Source: an uncultured Clostridia bacterium
GTDB lineage: Bacteria; Bacillota_A; Clostridia; TANB77; CAG-508
Direction: 5' to 3'
Length of the DNA: 33,140 nucleotides
Assembly (NCBI GenBank): GCA_947625985.1
Contig: CANQQF010000017.1
Coordinates: 1 to 33,140 of the forward strand
In this document: in pieces, positions 1 through 7,794 of the stretch
How positions within the stretch are numbered: the first letter of the stretch is position 1
Layout of the letters: every line of letters starts with the position of its first letter
The notes under the pieces: model-generated
Databases searched by the model: none
The model's input: only the letters and a program-made list of their open reading frames with translations
Told to the model about the DNA's origin: nothing
Translations under genes and position numbers: made by a program

Positions 1-57
1 AATTATAATATTTATTTTATCTCTAGCCTTTTTATTTTTAATTTTTATTATATATTG

Positions 58-133
<76 letters not shown>

Positions 134-145
134 ATGTCAAAATCT

Positions 146-174
146 ATATTACATTATTTTTGTTGTTTTGTCAA
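146..174 (-). promoter_or_regulatory. sigma-A promoter of the tRNA-Arg gene
   Basis: On the minus strand TTGACA (169-174) and TAATAT (146-151) are separated by 17 bases. The predicted start is a few bases before the mature tRNA 5' end at 133. This is a near-consensus housekeeping promoter. Confidence 0.75.
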
Positions 175-195
175 TTTGAAATATGCTATTTCAAA
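175..195. repeat. 9-bp perfect inverted repeat between divergent promoters
   Basis: TTTGAAATA and TATTTCAAA are separated by TGC. The palindrome lies exactly between the -35 of the tRNA promoter (169-174) and the -35 of the ttcA promoter (203-208), where a repressor or activator could touch both. No known operator is recognised, so its role is inferred only from position. Confidence 0.5.
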
Positions 196-202
196 AGAAA
201 AA

Positions 203-231
203 TTGTAAATATATTAATAATATGCTATAAT
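203..231 (+). promoter_or_regulatory. promoter of the ttcA-type gene, extended -10
   Basis: TTGTAA (203-208), 17 bases, then TATAAT (226-231), with TG one base upstream of the -10 (extended -10). The expected start near 238 leaves only a very short leader before the GTG at 248. Confidence 0.65.
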
Positions 232-247
232 ATTGCAGGTGATATAT

Positions 248-955
248 GTGAAAAAAATTTTAAGTCAAATGCGAAAAGCAATTGAACAATATAATATGAT
301 TGAAGAAAATGATAAAATTGCAGTTTGTTTATCTGGCGGTAAAGATTCAATTACTATGTTATATGCTTTTAAAGCTTTACAAAGATTTTATCCTAAGCAC
401 TTCGATTTTATTGCAATTAGTATAAATCCTGGTTTTGAATTTTTCGACTGTAATTTATTAAAATCTATTTGTGATGACGTAGGTGTTCCTCTTTTTATTG
501 AAGATAGTCATGCACAAGAGATAGTTTTCGACATAAGAAAAGAGAAAAATCCATGTTCTTTATGTGCTAATTTACGTAGAGGAATTATTAATACTACTGC
601 TATTAGAGAAGGCTGTAATAAAATTGCTTTAGGTCATAATGAAGATGATGTTTTAGAAACTTTTCTTTTAAATTTATTATATGCAGGAAATATTGGAACT
701 TTCAAACCTGTTAGCTATATGGATCGCTCTAAGGTAACTTTGATAAGGCCTTTTGTTTTTCTTGCTGAAAAAGATACTAGACGTTTTATTAGAAAAAATA
801 ATTTAACTGTTATGCCAAAAGCATGTCCAATGGATGGAACTTCTAAACGTGAAGATATGAAGCAAATGATTTTTAAACTTTCAAAATCTATTCCAATGGT
901 TAGAGCTAATTTATTTGGTGCTATTATGAGAAATATTGATGGATGGAAACAATAA
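248..955 (+). CDS. ttcA: TtcA-family tRNA 2-thiocytidine synthetase (PP-loop ATPase)
   Basis: TtcA thiolates cytidine 32 of certain tRNAs: it adenylates the base with ATP and inserts sulfur with a [4Fe-4S] cluster. The PP-loop SGGKDS is at about residues 29-34. C103-x-x-C106 and C194 fit the three cluster cysteines of the family, which separates it from TilS. I chose GTG at 248 because family members start with a short basic segment before the RKAIEQYNMI helix. AGGTG lies 6 bases upstream. A TTG at 233 would put the start inside the promoter. At about 235 residues it is slightly shorter than enterobacterial TtcA, as is common in Firmicutes. It diverges from a tRNA-Arg gene, though Arg(CCU) is not proven to be its substrate. 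Family assignment is firm; the exact tRNA substrates are not known. Confidence 0.85.
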   Translation: MKKILSQMRKAIEQYNMIEENDKIAVCLSGGKDSITMLYAFKALQRFYPKHFDFIAISINPGFEFFDCNLLKSICDDVGVPLFIEDSHAQEIVFDIRKEKNPCSLCANLRRGIINTTAIREGCNKIALGHNEDDVLETFLLNLLYAGNIGTFKPVSYMDRSKVTLIRPFVFLAEKDTRRFIRKNNLTVMPKACPMDGTSKREDMKQMIFKLSKSIPMVRANLFGAIMRNIDGWKQ

Positions 956-960
956 AAAAA

Positions 961-1003
961 CGGTTGCATTATTAAATTCTATAATAATGCAACTGTTTTT
1001 ATT
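961..1003. terminator. bidirectional terminator between ttcA and pgcA
   Basis: Arms 963-973 and 983-993 form an 11-bp stem (GTTGCATTATT/AATAATGCAAC), extended by a G-T and a C-G pair. T-rich tracts follow on the plus strand and A-rich tracts precede it, so it can serve both converging genes. Confidence 0.85.
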
Positions 1004-1006
1004 TTT

Positions 1007-2737
1007 TTAATTTTCAACTATATCTATCATCGCATTTTTAAGTTTTTCAACTTTTTCATTTGCTTCCTCACTTGTTGCTCCTTTTACACCCATGTATAAT
1101 TTTATTTTTGGTTCAGTTCCTGATGGACGTATACAACAGAATGAGTTATCTTCTAATTCATAATATAATACATTTGATTTTGGAAGACCTGTTGATTTAA
1201 CTTCACCTGTTACCATGTCTTTATCTATATCAAGTTCTACATCTTTGAATTCAAGTACTTTATAATCTCCTACTTGATTAACTTCAGTATTTCTCATTTT
1301 TGTCATCATATTTTTGATTTCTTGAGCTCCTGAAGCTCCCTCTTTTACTATTGATACTTGTGTTTCTACATAGTAACCATATTTTTTGTAAATATCAATC
1401 ATTGCATCCCAAAGTGTTTTTCCTTGTGAACTGTAATAACATGCCGCTTCACATAGTGCCATTACTGCTGCGATTCCATCTTTATCTCTAGCATAATCAC
1501 CTATCAAGCAACCATAACTTTCTTCAAATCCAAATACATATGTTTTATCTTTGTTTTCTTCAGCTTTTTTCATTACTGCACCTATGTTTTTGAATCCTGT
1601 TAAAACTTCTATACACTCTAATCCATATTCTTTAGCAATTGCTCTTGTTAAATTAGATGATACTATTGTTGTTATTACCATTCCATCTGAAGGAAGTATT
1701 CCTTTTGCTTTCATTTGAGAAATTCTATATTCTGCAATCAATAATGCTGACATATTTCCTGTGTAATCCATATATTCTCCTGTAGCACTATCTTTTGCAT
1801 ATATTCCTAATCTATCTGCATCTGGATCTGTAGCTAGAACTACATCTGCATCTACTTTTTTTGCTAGTTCTAATGCTAGTTTGAAAGCTTTTTTATCTTC
1901 TGGGTTTGGATAGCTAACTGTTGGAAATTCTCCATCTGGATCTTTTTGTTCAGGTACTACATATACATTTTCCATTCCTAATTCTTTTAATAGTCTTTCT
2001 GCTATTTGATTTCCTGTTCCATGTAATGGTGTATATACAACTTTTAACTTTTTACCTTCTTCTCTCATTATTTCAGGATTTATAATTGATTTTTTTAGAA
2101 CATCTAAATATTTGTCATCCATTTCTGTTCCAACTGTTTTATATAATCCTGCAGCTTTTGCTTCTTCTTCAGTTGTTGTTTTTATTTCTCCATAATTTGT
2201 TACAGCTTTAACTTTTCCTATTATGTCTTTGTCTCTTGGTGCAACTATTTGTGAACCATCATCCCAATATACTTTATATCCATTATATTTTGGTGGATTG
2301 TGACTTGCTGTAATCATTATTCCTGCAGTACATCCTAATTCTCTTACTGCAAATGATAATTCAGGAACTGGTCTTAATTTTTCAAATCTATATGTTTTTA
2401 TACCATTTGCATTTAGAATTAATGCTGTTTGTCTACTAAATTCATCTGACATTCTTCTTGAATCATAGCATATTGCTACACCTTTATCTTGTGTTCCTTG
2501 TTCTATTATATAGTTTGCTAATCCTTGAGTTGCTTTTCCTACAGTATATTTGTTCATTCTATTTGTTCCAGCTCCTAATACTCCTCTTAGTCCTGCCGTA
2601 CCAAATTCCAATTCTTGATAAAATCTGTCTTCTATTTCACTTTCATTGTCTTTAATTGCTAGTAATTCCTCTTTTGTTTCTTCATCAAAATCTGGACTAT
2701 CTAACCATTCTTGATATACTTTTTTGTAATCTTCCAT
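1007..2737 (-). CDS. pgcA: alpha-phosphoglucomutase / phosphomannomutase
   Basis: Interconverts glucose 6-phosphate and glucose 1-phosphate in the cytoplasm. The phosphoserine loop TASHNPP has the catalytic serine at residue 145. The metal loop DPDADR is at about 304-309. The sugar-binding GFEESYG and the C-terminal phosphate-binding RPSGTEPK motif are also present. At 576 residues it has the length of the PgcA-type family. ATG at 2737 has AAGGAGAG upstream. The neighbour is a UDP-sugar pyrophosphorylase on the same strand, the next step towards UDP-glucose. A hairpin lies between them, so this gene may be transcribed partly on its own. Phosphomannomutase activity is possible; glucose specificity is inferred from context. 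Confidence 0.93.
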   Translation of the reverse strand: MEDYKKVYQEWLDSPDFDEETKEELLAIKDNESEIEDRFYQELEFGTAGLRGVLGAGTNRMNKYTVGKATQGLANYIIEQGTQDKGVAICYDSRRMSDEFSRQTALILNANGIKTYRFEKLRPVPELSFAVRELGCTAGIMITASHNPPKYNGYKVYWDDGSQIVAPRDKDIIGKVKAVTNYGEIKTTTEEEAKAAGLYKTVGTEMDDKYLDVLKKSIINPEIMREEGKKLKVVYTPLHGTGNQIAERLLKELGMENVYVVPEQKDPDGEFPTVSYPNPEDKKAFKLALELAKKVDADVVLATDPDADRLGIYAKDSATGEYMDYTGNMSALLIAEYRISQMKAKGILPSDGMVITTIVSSNLTRAIAKEYGLECIEVLTGFKNIGAVMKKAEENKDKTYVFGFEESYGCLIGDYARDKDGIAAVMALCEAACYYSSQGKTLWDAMIDIYKKYGYYVETQVSIVKEGASGAQEIKNMMTKMRNTEVNQVGDYKVLEFKDVELDIDKDMVTGEVKSTGLPKSNVLYYELEDNSFCCIRPSGTEPKIKLYMGVKGATSEEANEKVEKLKNAMIDIVEN

Positions 2738-2784
2738 ATATTTACTCTCCTTTTTTATAATTTTTAGAAAATATTAAAATGTCA

Positions 2785-2820
2785 TATTACAAAAGCCACA
2801 TTTTAGCAATGTGGCTTAAT
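2785..2820 (-). terminator. terminator after the UDP-sugar pyrophosphorylase gene
   Basis: Arms 2793-2802 and 2808-2817 (AAGCCACATT/AATGTGGCTT) form a 10-bp stem with a five-base loop. A short T stretch follows on the minus strand. The tail is weak, so some read-through into pgcA is likely. Confidence 0.65.
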
Positions 2821-2831
2821 AATCGATATTA

Positions 2832-4106
2832 TTATCTTTCTTCGTCGTCACTTTTGCTTTTTTTGTTTAATCCATGAAAATTTTCATATAATTTTCTTGC
2901 AGTACTTGGACAGTCTACTCCTGCTGAATCTGCATTTTTTACTGGTGCAAATTCTTCTTCTCTTTTTACTCTTAGTACTAACATTTCGTCTAATGTTCCA
3001 AAAGTATCGAATAAGAAAGATTCAAATTTATATGCATTTGGTGAATCTGGTACCACTATTTCTCCATTTTGATCTAAATATTTAGCTTTTTTATATGCAA
3101 TATGATATGGAAGTGGCATGCTTCCCATTCTTTCTACTGCATTTACATCAAATAAGTTACATAGTAAGTTTGATTCTCCGTATAGTAATTCTCCATCTTC
3201 ATCTACAGCTTCTGCCATTTCATCTGTAATTTCAGAATATTCTATTACACTTGGTTTTCCATTTCTTTTACAGAAAACTCCTACTTTTTCATGAGGATTG
3301 TCTTTTACAACTGATTTACAAGCAACTGTAACTTGTTTGTCTATTGCCATTCCTACAAATAGAGGGTCTACCATTTTTGCTAAGCAATTGTCAACACCGC
3401 CTATAAATACCCATTCTACTCCCATTTCTTTCATTTTATTAGTCATTCCATTTTTTACAAGTGCTTCATATATTCCTCCATGTCCATTAGCAGCTAGTTT
3501 GATTATTCCTTCTTCATTTAATAGAACTTTTCCTTCTGTATCAACCATTGGAAGTTGACCTTGTTTAAAGAAGAATATATCTTTGTCTTTTTTATAGCCA
3601 AAGAATTTATTCTTTTCAAAAAATTTTATTGTTTGATCATTATTTTCTTCACTTGTCATTATAAACCATGGAACACGTACTCCATATTTTTCTTCTCCTT
3701 CTTTTAAATTGTCACATAACAATTCAAATAATGATTTGTGTGAATCTAGACCAATATCATATGCACCTTTAGGGCCATCAAATCCAAGTCTTGTCCCTTG
3801 ACCTCCAGCCATAGTAACTGCTGCAAGTTTCCCTTCTTTTATTGCTTTTTTTCCAATTTCTTCATATTCTTTATACTTGTCTTTTAGTTTATATTTGTCA
3901 GAATATTCCATATGTGAAATTTCATCATCACTTGTGTCTATTTTATCTGCAGTTCTGTATAAACTATTTACTAATTCAAAATCGATATTTTCGATTTGTT
4001 TTAATAATTCTGCTTGTGTTGTTTCATCTAATTTATCGAAATGATTTAGTAAATGTTCTTGTCCATACTTCTTTAGTTTAGCTTCTGCCTCTTCCTTATT
4101 GATCAT
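2832..4106 (-). CDS. eukaryotic-type UDP-sugar pyrophosphorylase (UTP-glucose-1-phosphate uridylyltransferase / UAP1 family)
   Basis: Nucleotidyltransferase that joins UTP with a sugar 1-phosphate to make a UDP-sugar. The signature MAGGQGTRLG followed by GPKG at about residues 99-113 is the nucleotide-binding loop of the UDPGP (UAP1/UGP2) family, not of the bacterial GalU family. A second conserved segment reads FIGGVDN. The length (424) is close to the family range. The adjacent phosphoglucomutase gene would provide glucose 1-phosphate, which favours UDP-glucose as product. UDP-GlcNAc remains possible because both substrates occur in the family. ATG at 4106 follows AAGGAAGG. A promoter lies at 4159-4187. 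The C-terminus is unusually acidic (DDEER). Confidence 0.85.
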   Translation of the reverse strand: MINKEEAEAKLKKYGQEHLLNHFDKLDETTQAELLKQIENIDFELVNSLYRTADKIDTSDDEISHMEYSDKYKLKDKYKEYEEIGKKAIKEGKLAAVTMAGGQGTRLGFDGPKGAYDIGLDSHKSLFELLCDNLKEGEEKYGVRVPWFIMTSEENNDQTIKFFEKNKFFGYKKDKDIFFFKQGQLPMVDTEGKVLLNEEGIIKLAANGHGGIYEALVKNGMTNKMKEMGVEWVFIGGVDNCLAKMVDPLFVGMAIDKQVTVACKSVVKDNPHEKVGVFCKRNGKPSVIEYSEITDEMAEAVDEDGELLYGESNLLCNLFDVNAVERMGSMPLPYHIAYKKAKYLDQNGEIVVPDSPNAYKFESFLFDTFGTLDEMLVLRVKREEEFAPVKNADSAGVDCPSTARKLYENFHGLNKKSKSDDEER

Positions 4107-4158
4107 ATGTACCTTCCTTTCTTGTTATAAATAACTTTATTTTATTATCTTGATAATT

Positions 4159-4187
4159 ATAGTATACCATTTAAATAATTTCGTCAA
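4159..4187 (-). promoter_or_regulatory. promoter of the UDP-sugar pyrophosphorylase gene
   Basis: On the minus strand TTGACG (4182-4187), 17 bases, then TACTAT (4159-4164). It lies about 55 bases ahead of the start codon. Confidence 0.55.
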
Positions 4188-4215
4188 GGATTTATGTAAG
4201 AATTTTTATATGTTA

Positions 4216-4239
4216 AAAGACAGATACTTATCTGTCTTT
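4216..4239 (-). terminator. hairpin terminator overlapping the stop codon of the 4701-start gene
   Basis: Arms AAAGACAGATA (4216-4226) and TATCTGTCTTT (4229-4239) are nearly contiguous, so the innermost pairs must open to form a loop. The stop codon of the upstream gene lies in the stem. A short T run follows on the minus strand. Confidence 0.6.
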
Positions 4240-4701
4240 AATTTTTATTTTTTTATCTGTTATTAAAACTTCTTCATAATTATTTGCTATTTCTTCGCTT
4301 TTACCTTCAATTTCCATAAAATCATAACAATCAATTATTGAAACTTTATTATTATCTTTTGTTAAGTTTTGTATTTTTTTATTTTGATTTTTTATATATT
4401 CTTCCTTTCCTTTAATATATATTGATATTTTATCATCGTTATTTATTGCTTCTTCTATTTTTTTATATTTGGGTTCTTCACAATTACTCCAATCTATTTG
4501 TTTTATTTTATTTTTCTCTTCTTCTTTTATATTTATTTTTGAAAGTAATGTTTCTATTGAATTTTCTAGATTATTTTCCGTTATTACTATTACTTTTTTA
4601 TCTTCTTTTAGTTCTTTGCTTATGTTTAACAATCCTATCATTTCGAAATGATAATCACTTACATAAAACATGTAAGTTTTTTTACTTTTGTTTTCTTCCA
4701 T
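4228..4701 (-). CDS. uncharacterised 157-residue protein, possibly MEDS/DcmR-like sensory fold
   Basis: No family is recognised with confidence. The protein is charged, lysine- and glutamate-rich, soluble, with no signal peptide or membrane segment. The N-terminal pattern of a YHFEMIGLL helix followed by a buried VIVIT strand is loosely like MEDS/DcmR-type sensor domains or a degenerate RecA-like core without a Walker A motif. That resemblance is a guess. The start is ATG at 4701 with AAAGGGTG 9 bases upstream. A GTG four codons earlier would overlap that ribosome binding site. It stands alone between its own promoter and terminator and diverges from spoIIR. Its promoter has a perfect palindrome on the -10, so it is probably regulated. 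Confidence 0.6.
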   Translation of the reverse strand: MEENKSKKTYMFYVSDYHFEMIGLLNISKELKEDKKVIVITENNLENSIETLLSKINIKEEEKNKIKQIDWSNCEEPKYKKIEEAINNDDKISIYIKGKEEYIKNQNKKIQNLTKDNNKVSIIDCYDFMEIEGKSEEIANNYEEVLITDKKIKIKDR

Positions 4702-4765
4702 ACTCTTAATCACCCTTTCTAATTCTTATGCCGAAAGTTTTATAAGCAATTTCTTCTGTTTTGCA

Positions 4766-4782
4766 CTGGTAAATTTTACCAG
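4766..4782. promoter_or_regulatory. 17-bp perfect palindrome over the -10, likely operator
   Basis: CTGGTAAA and TTTACCAG flank a single central T. The palindrome covers the whole -10 and extended -10 of the promoter at 4773-4801. That position would let a dimeric repressor block RNA polymerase. The regulator is not identified. Confidence 0.6.
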
Positions 4783-4801
4783 AATATTTCAAATGTGTCA
4801 A
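4773..4801 (-). promoter_or_regulatory. strong promoter of the 4701-start gene
   Basis: TTGACA (4796-4801), exactly 17 bases, then TAAAAT (4773-4778), preceded by TGG (extended -10). It leaves a leader of about 65 bases. Confidence 0.75.
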
Positions 4802-4880
4802 TAATATTTCAATTATATTTCATCGCCCTTTTCAGCTATTTTTCTACATTTTTCATATTTCAAATTAATATTCATTTTTT

Positions 4881-4909
4881 GTATATAGTTTATATTTTTG
4901 GAAATAATT
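4881..4909 (+). promoter_or_regulatory. candidate sigma-F promoter of spoIIR
   Basis: GTATA (4881-4885) and GGAAATAATT (4900-4909) fit the -35 and -10 patterns of the forespore sigma-F/sigma-G class. The 14-base spacer is one or two bases shorter than usual. SpoIIR is a known sigma-F target in Bacillus subtilis, which supports the reading. Confidence 0.45.
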
Positions 4910-4953
4910 AAGTTAAAGAATATTTTTCTAATTATGTTTCTAGGAGGTAAAAT

Positions 4954-5568
4954 TTGAAAAAATATAAAGTTGTTTTTTTATTAATTTTTTTATTATTTGT
5001 ATATACATTTATTTGCGCTATGAATTATGCTGAAGCTACTTCCTCAGATATTTCAAAAAATCTATTTAGACTGCATGTTATTGCTAATAGTGACTCTGAT
5101 GAAGATCAACAACTAAAATATAAAGTAAGAGATTCTTTACTTGATTATATGAATAATATATGTGCAAATTGTACATCTAAAGAAGAAGCTATTTCTATTG
5201 CTAAAAATCATATTGAAGACTTTAAAAAAATTGCTTTAAATACTATCCATGAAAATGGATATTCATATGACGCAAAAGTTGAAATAGGAAATTTTGAATT
5301 TCCTACTAAAACATATGGTGACATATCTTTACCAAGTGGAAACTATGATGCTTTGAAAGTTGAAATTGGTGAATCTAAAGGTCAAAATTGGTGGTGTGTA
5401 ATGTTCCCCCCTCTTTGCTTTATAGATATTTCCTCTGGCATTGTCCCTGATGAGTCTAAAGAGTTTTTACAAAACAGCATGTCTGAAGAAGAATATGCTT
5501 TGATAAGTTCTGAAGATAATGATAATTTAAATTTTAAATTCAAGCTTCTTGAATTTTTCCAATTTTAA
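4954..5568 (+). CDS. spoIIR: stage II sporulation protein R (SpoIIR)
   Basis: SpoIIR is made in the forespore, exported into the intermembrane space, and triggers SpoIIGA to process pro-sigma-E in the mother cell. The sequence has an N-terminal signal/anchor (about residues 5-25). The family core follows: LFRLHVIANSDSDEDQQLKY with VRD, then a C-terminal WWCVMFPPLCF segment typical of SpoIIR. Length 204 fits. The start is TTG at 4954, set by AGGAGG 6 bases upstream. No in-frame ATG lies near. The gene is followed by a hairpin and murA. A sigma-F-like promoter precedes it. Confidence 0.92.
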   Translation: MKKYKVVFLLIFLLFVYTFICAMNYAEATSSDISKNLFRLHVIANSDSDEDQQLKYKVRDSLLDYMNNICANCTSKEEAISIAKNHIEDFKKIALNTIHENGYSYDAKVEIGNFEFPTKTYGDISLPSGNYDALKVEIGESKGQNWWCVMFPPLCFIDISSGIVPDESKEFLQNSMSEEEYALISSEDNDNLNFKFKLLEFFQF

Positions 5569-5578
5569 ACATTATATA

Positions 5579-5607
5579 TTGCAATAATACAAAAATTGTG
5601 GTATATT
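5579..5607 (+). promoter_or_regulatory. promoter upstream of murA
   Basis: TTGCAA (5579-5584), 17 bases, then TATATT (5602-5607). The predicted start near 5614 is only a few bases before the terminator-like hairpin at 5617-5645. Confidence 0.5.
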
Positions 5608-5616
5608 CTAGTAAAG

Positions 5617-5645
5617 AAGAGTGTAAACATAAACACTCTTTTTTT
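5617..5645 (+). terminator. intrinsic terminator between spoIIR and murA, possible attenuator
   Basis: Arms AAGAGTGT (5617-5624) and ACACTCTT (5633-5640) with an eight-base loop are followed by a T run to 5645. It can terminate spoIIR. If the promoter at 5579-5607 is used, it would also attenuate murA. Confidence 0.8.
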
Positions 5646-5698
5646 AGACTGTTTATTAAAATAATGTTTATCGTATAAATATTTAGGGGGTAATTTAT

Positions 5699-6958
5699 TT
5701 GGAAAAACTTTTAATCACAGGACCAACCGCCTTAAAAGGAGAAGTTGAAATAAGTGGAGCAAAAAATGCTGCTGTAGCAATTTTGCCTGCAACATTGTTA
5801 ATAGATGGAATTTGTACAATAAAAAATTTACCTAATATTAGTGATGTAAAAATATCATGTGAAATTTTAGAAGCACTTGGTGCTAAAATCACTTGGAATG
5901 ATGATAATACTATTACAGTTGATTCAAGAAAATTAACTACTACAAAAGCACCTTTAAATTTAACAAATCAATTTAGAGCATCTTATTACATAATTGGTGC
6001 CATGCTTAGTAGAATGGGAGAAGTTCAGGTTGCTATGCCTGGTGGTTGTCAATTAGGTGCACGACCTATTGATCAACATATTAAAGGTTTTGAAGCTCTT
6101 GGAGCAGAAGTTATAGTTGAAAAGGGATTGATAAATGCAAAAGCTGATAAATTAGTTGGAAGCTCAGTTTATATGGATATTGTTTCAGTTGGTGCTACAA
6201 TAAATGTTATGTTATCTGCTGTACTTGCAGAAGGTACTACTATTATAGAAAATGCAGCAAAAGAGCCTCATATAGTTGATGTAGCAAACTTTTTAAATAC
6301 AATGGGCGCAGATATTAGAGGTGCTGGAACAGATATTATAAAAATCAATGGTGTTGAAAAACTAGTTGGAAATGCTACTTATAGTGTTGTCCCAGATCAA
6401 ATAGAAGCTGGCACTTTTATGCTTGCTGCTGTAGCTTCTAAAGGTGACTTACTAATAAAAAATTGTATTACAAAACATTTAGAATCTATTACAAGAAAGA
6501 TTATTGAAGTTGGTGGAAAAGTTGAAGATTATGGTGATAGTATTAGAGTTTGGTGTGATTCCAGACCTAAAAATGCAACCATAAAAACATTACCTTATCC
6601 AGGTTTTCCAACTGATTTGCAACCTCAAATGGGTGTTGTATTATCTTTAGCAAATGGCACAAGTATAATTGATGAAAGTATTTGGGATTCAAGATTTCAA
6701 TATACTGATGAACTTATTAAAATGGGTGCAAAGATTAATGCTCAAGGAACAAGAGCCTTTTTTGAAGGTGTTGATCACTTAGAAAGTGCTCCAGTTTATT
6801 CAACAGATTTACGTGCAGGTGCAGCATTAATAATTGCAGGTATTGTGGCTGAAGGAGAAACTGAAATTTATAACTTAGAACATATTGATAGAGGTTATGA
6901 AAATATTGAAGAAAAATTTAGAAATATAGGAGCTAATATAATAAGAGTAAACGAATAA
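5699..6958 (+). CDS. murA: UDP-N-acetylglucosamine 1-carboxyvinyltransferase MurA
   Basis: Transfers enolpyruvate from PEP to UDP-GlcNAc, the first committed step of peptidoglycan synthesis; cytoplasmic. The EPSP-synthase fold is complete at 419 residues. The N-terminal SGAKNA motif has K22 and N23. The catalytic loop MPGGCQLGARP carries Cys117, so the cysteine attacked by fosfomycin is intact. Late motifs PGFPTDLQPQ and DLRAGAALI are also present. TTG at 5699 is chosen because AGGGGG ends 8 bases upstream and the protein then begins exactly as MurA does. Clostridia often have two murA copies, and I cannot tell which paralogue this is. The gene is followed closely by walJ and rlmH on the same strand. 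Confidence 0.96.
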   Translation: MEKLLITGPTALKGEVEISGAKNAAVAILPATLLIDGICTIKNLPNISDVKISCEILEALGAKITWNDDNTITVDSRKLTTTKAPLNLTNQFRASYYIIGAMLSRMGEVQVAMPGGCQLGARPIDQHIKGFEALGAEVIVEKGLINAKADKLVGSSVYMDIVSVGATINVMLSAVLAEGTTIIENAAKEPHIVDVANFLNTMGADIRGAGTDIIKINGVEKLVGNATYSVVPDQIEAGTFMLAAVASKGDLLIKNCITKHLESITRKIIEVGGKVEDYGDSIRVWCDSRPKNATIKTLPYPGFPTDLQPQMGVVLSLANGTSIIDESIWDSRFQYTDELIKMGAKINAQGTRAFFEGVDHLESAPVYSTDLRAGAALIIAGIVAEGETEIYNLEHIDRGYENIEEKFRNIGANIIRVNE

Positions 6959-6982
6959 AGAGACTAAAGAAGGAAGAATAAC

Positions 6983-7771
6983 ATGTTTAATTTTTGTAGT
7001 TTATACAGCGGTAGTAGTGGAAATAGTCTTTTAGTACAATCTGATAATACAAACATTTTAGTTGATGCAGGTGTTAGTTGTAGGAAAATCGAAAATGCTT
7101 TAAATGATTTGGATGTTTTACCTGAATCAATTGATGGTATATTGGTTACACATGAACATACAGACCATGTTCAAGGTCTTGGAACTTTAGTTAAAAAGTT
7201 TAACATTCCTGTATATGTTAATCAAGAGACTCTTGACGCTATGCCAAAACAAAAAGATAAAATACCAGATGATAAAATAAATTTATTTAAAGTTCAAGAT
7301 CATTTTGAAATTAATGACTTGAAAATTGAACCATTTAAAATACCACATGATGCTGCTAACCCTTGTGGCTTCAGCATTTTTAATAATGATAAAAAAATGA
7401 GTATAGCAACAGACATTGGTGAAATTACATGGGACATATTAAAACAACTGGAAGACAGTTCTTTTCTATTACTAGAGTCTAACTATGATCCAGAAGTTTT
7501 AAGATGTGCTCCATACCCTTATCCTCTAAAGAAAAGAATTGCTAGTTCTACTGGCCATCTTTCAAATTCTAAGGCTGGTAAAACTATTTCCTATCTTTTA
7601 CAATCAGGGCTTAAAACTGCTATGCTTGGCCATTTAAGTAAGCATAGTAATTTTCCAGAATTAGCTTATAAAACTGTTGTTGAAGAGCTAATTTCTAATA
7701 ATTATAATGAAAATTCTTTAAAGCTTTCAGTAGCTTCTAGAGATTCTCATAGTAATTTTGTAAATATTTAA
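6983..7771 (+). CDS. walJ: WalJ/YycJ-type metallo-beta-lactamase-fold hydrolase
   Basis: Metallo-hydrolase with the zinc motif THEHTDH (H57, H59, D61, H62), the later PHDA histidine and an ATDIG aspartate. The opening SLYSGSSGNS is typical of the YycJ/WalJ family. In Bacillus this gene belongs to the walRK neighbourhood and is linked with coordination of wall synthesis and division; the substrate is uncertain. It is 262 residues and starts 24 bases after murA, with AAAGAAGGAAG upstream. rlmH follows. The walJ-rlmH proximity is conserved across Firmicutes, which supports the assignment. Confidence 0.85.
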   Translation: MFNFCSLYSGSSGNSLLVQSDNTNILVDAGVSCRKIENALNDLDVLPESIDGILVTHEHTDHVQGLGTLVKKFNIPVYVNQETLDAMPKQKDKIPDDKINLFKVQDHFEINDLKIEPFKIPHDAANPCGFSIFNNDKKMSIATDIGEITWDILKQLEDSSFLLLESNYDPEVLRCAPYPYPLKKRIASSTGHLSNSKAGKTISYLLQSGLKTAMLGHLSKHSNFPELAYKTVVEELISNNYNENSLKLSVASRDSHSNFVNI

Positions 7772-7794
7772 AATGCTAGTAAAAAGGAGTTTTT

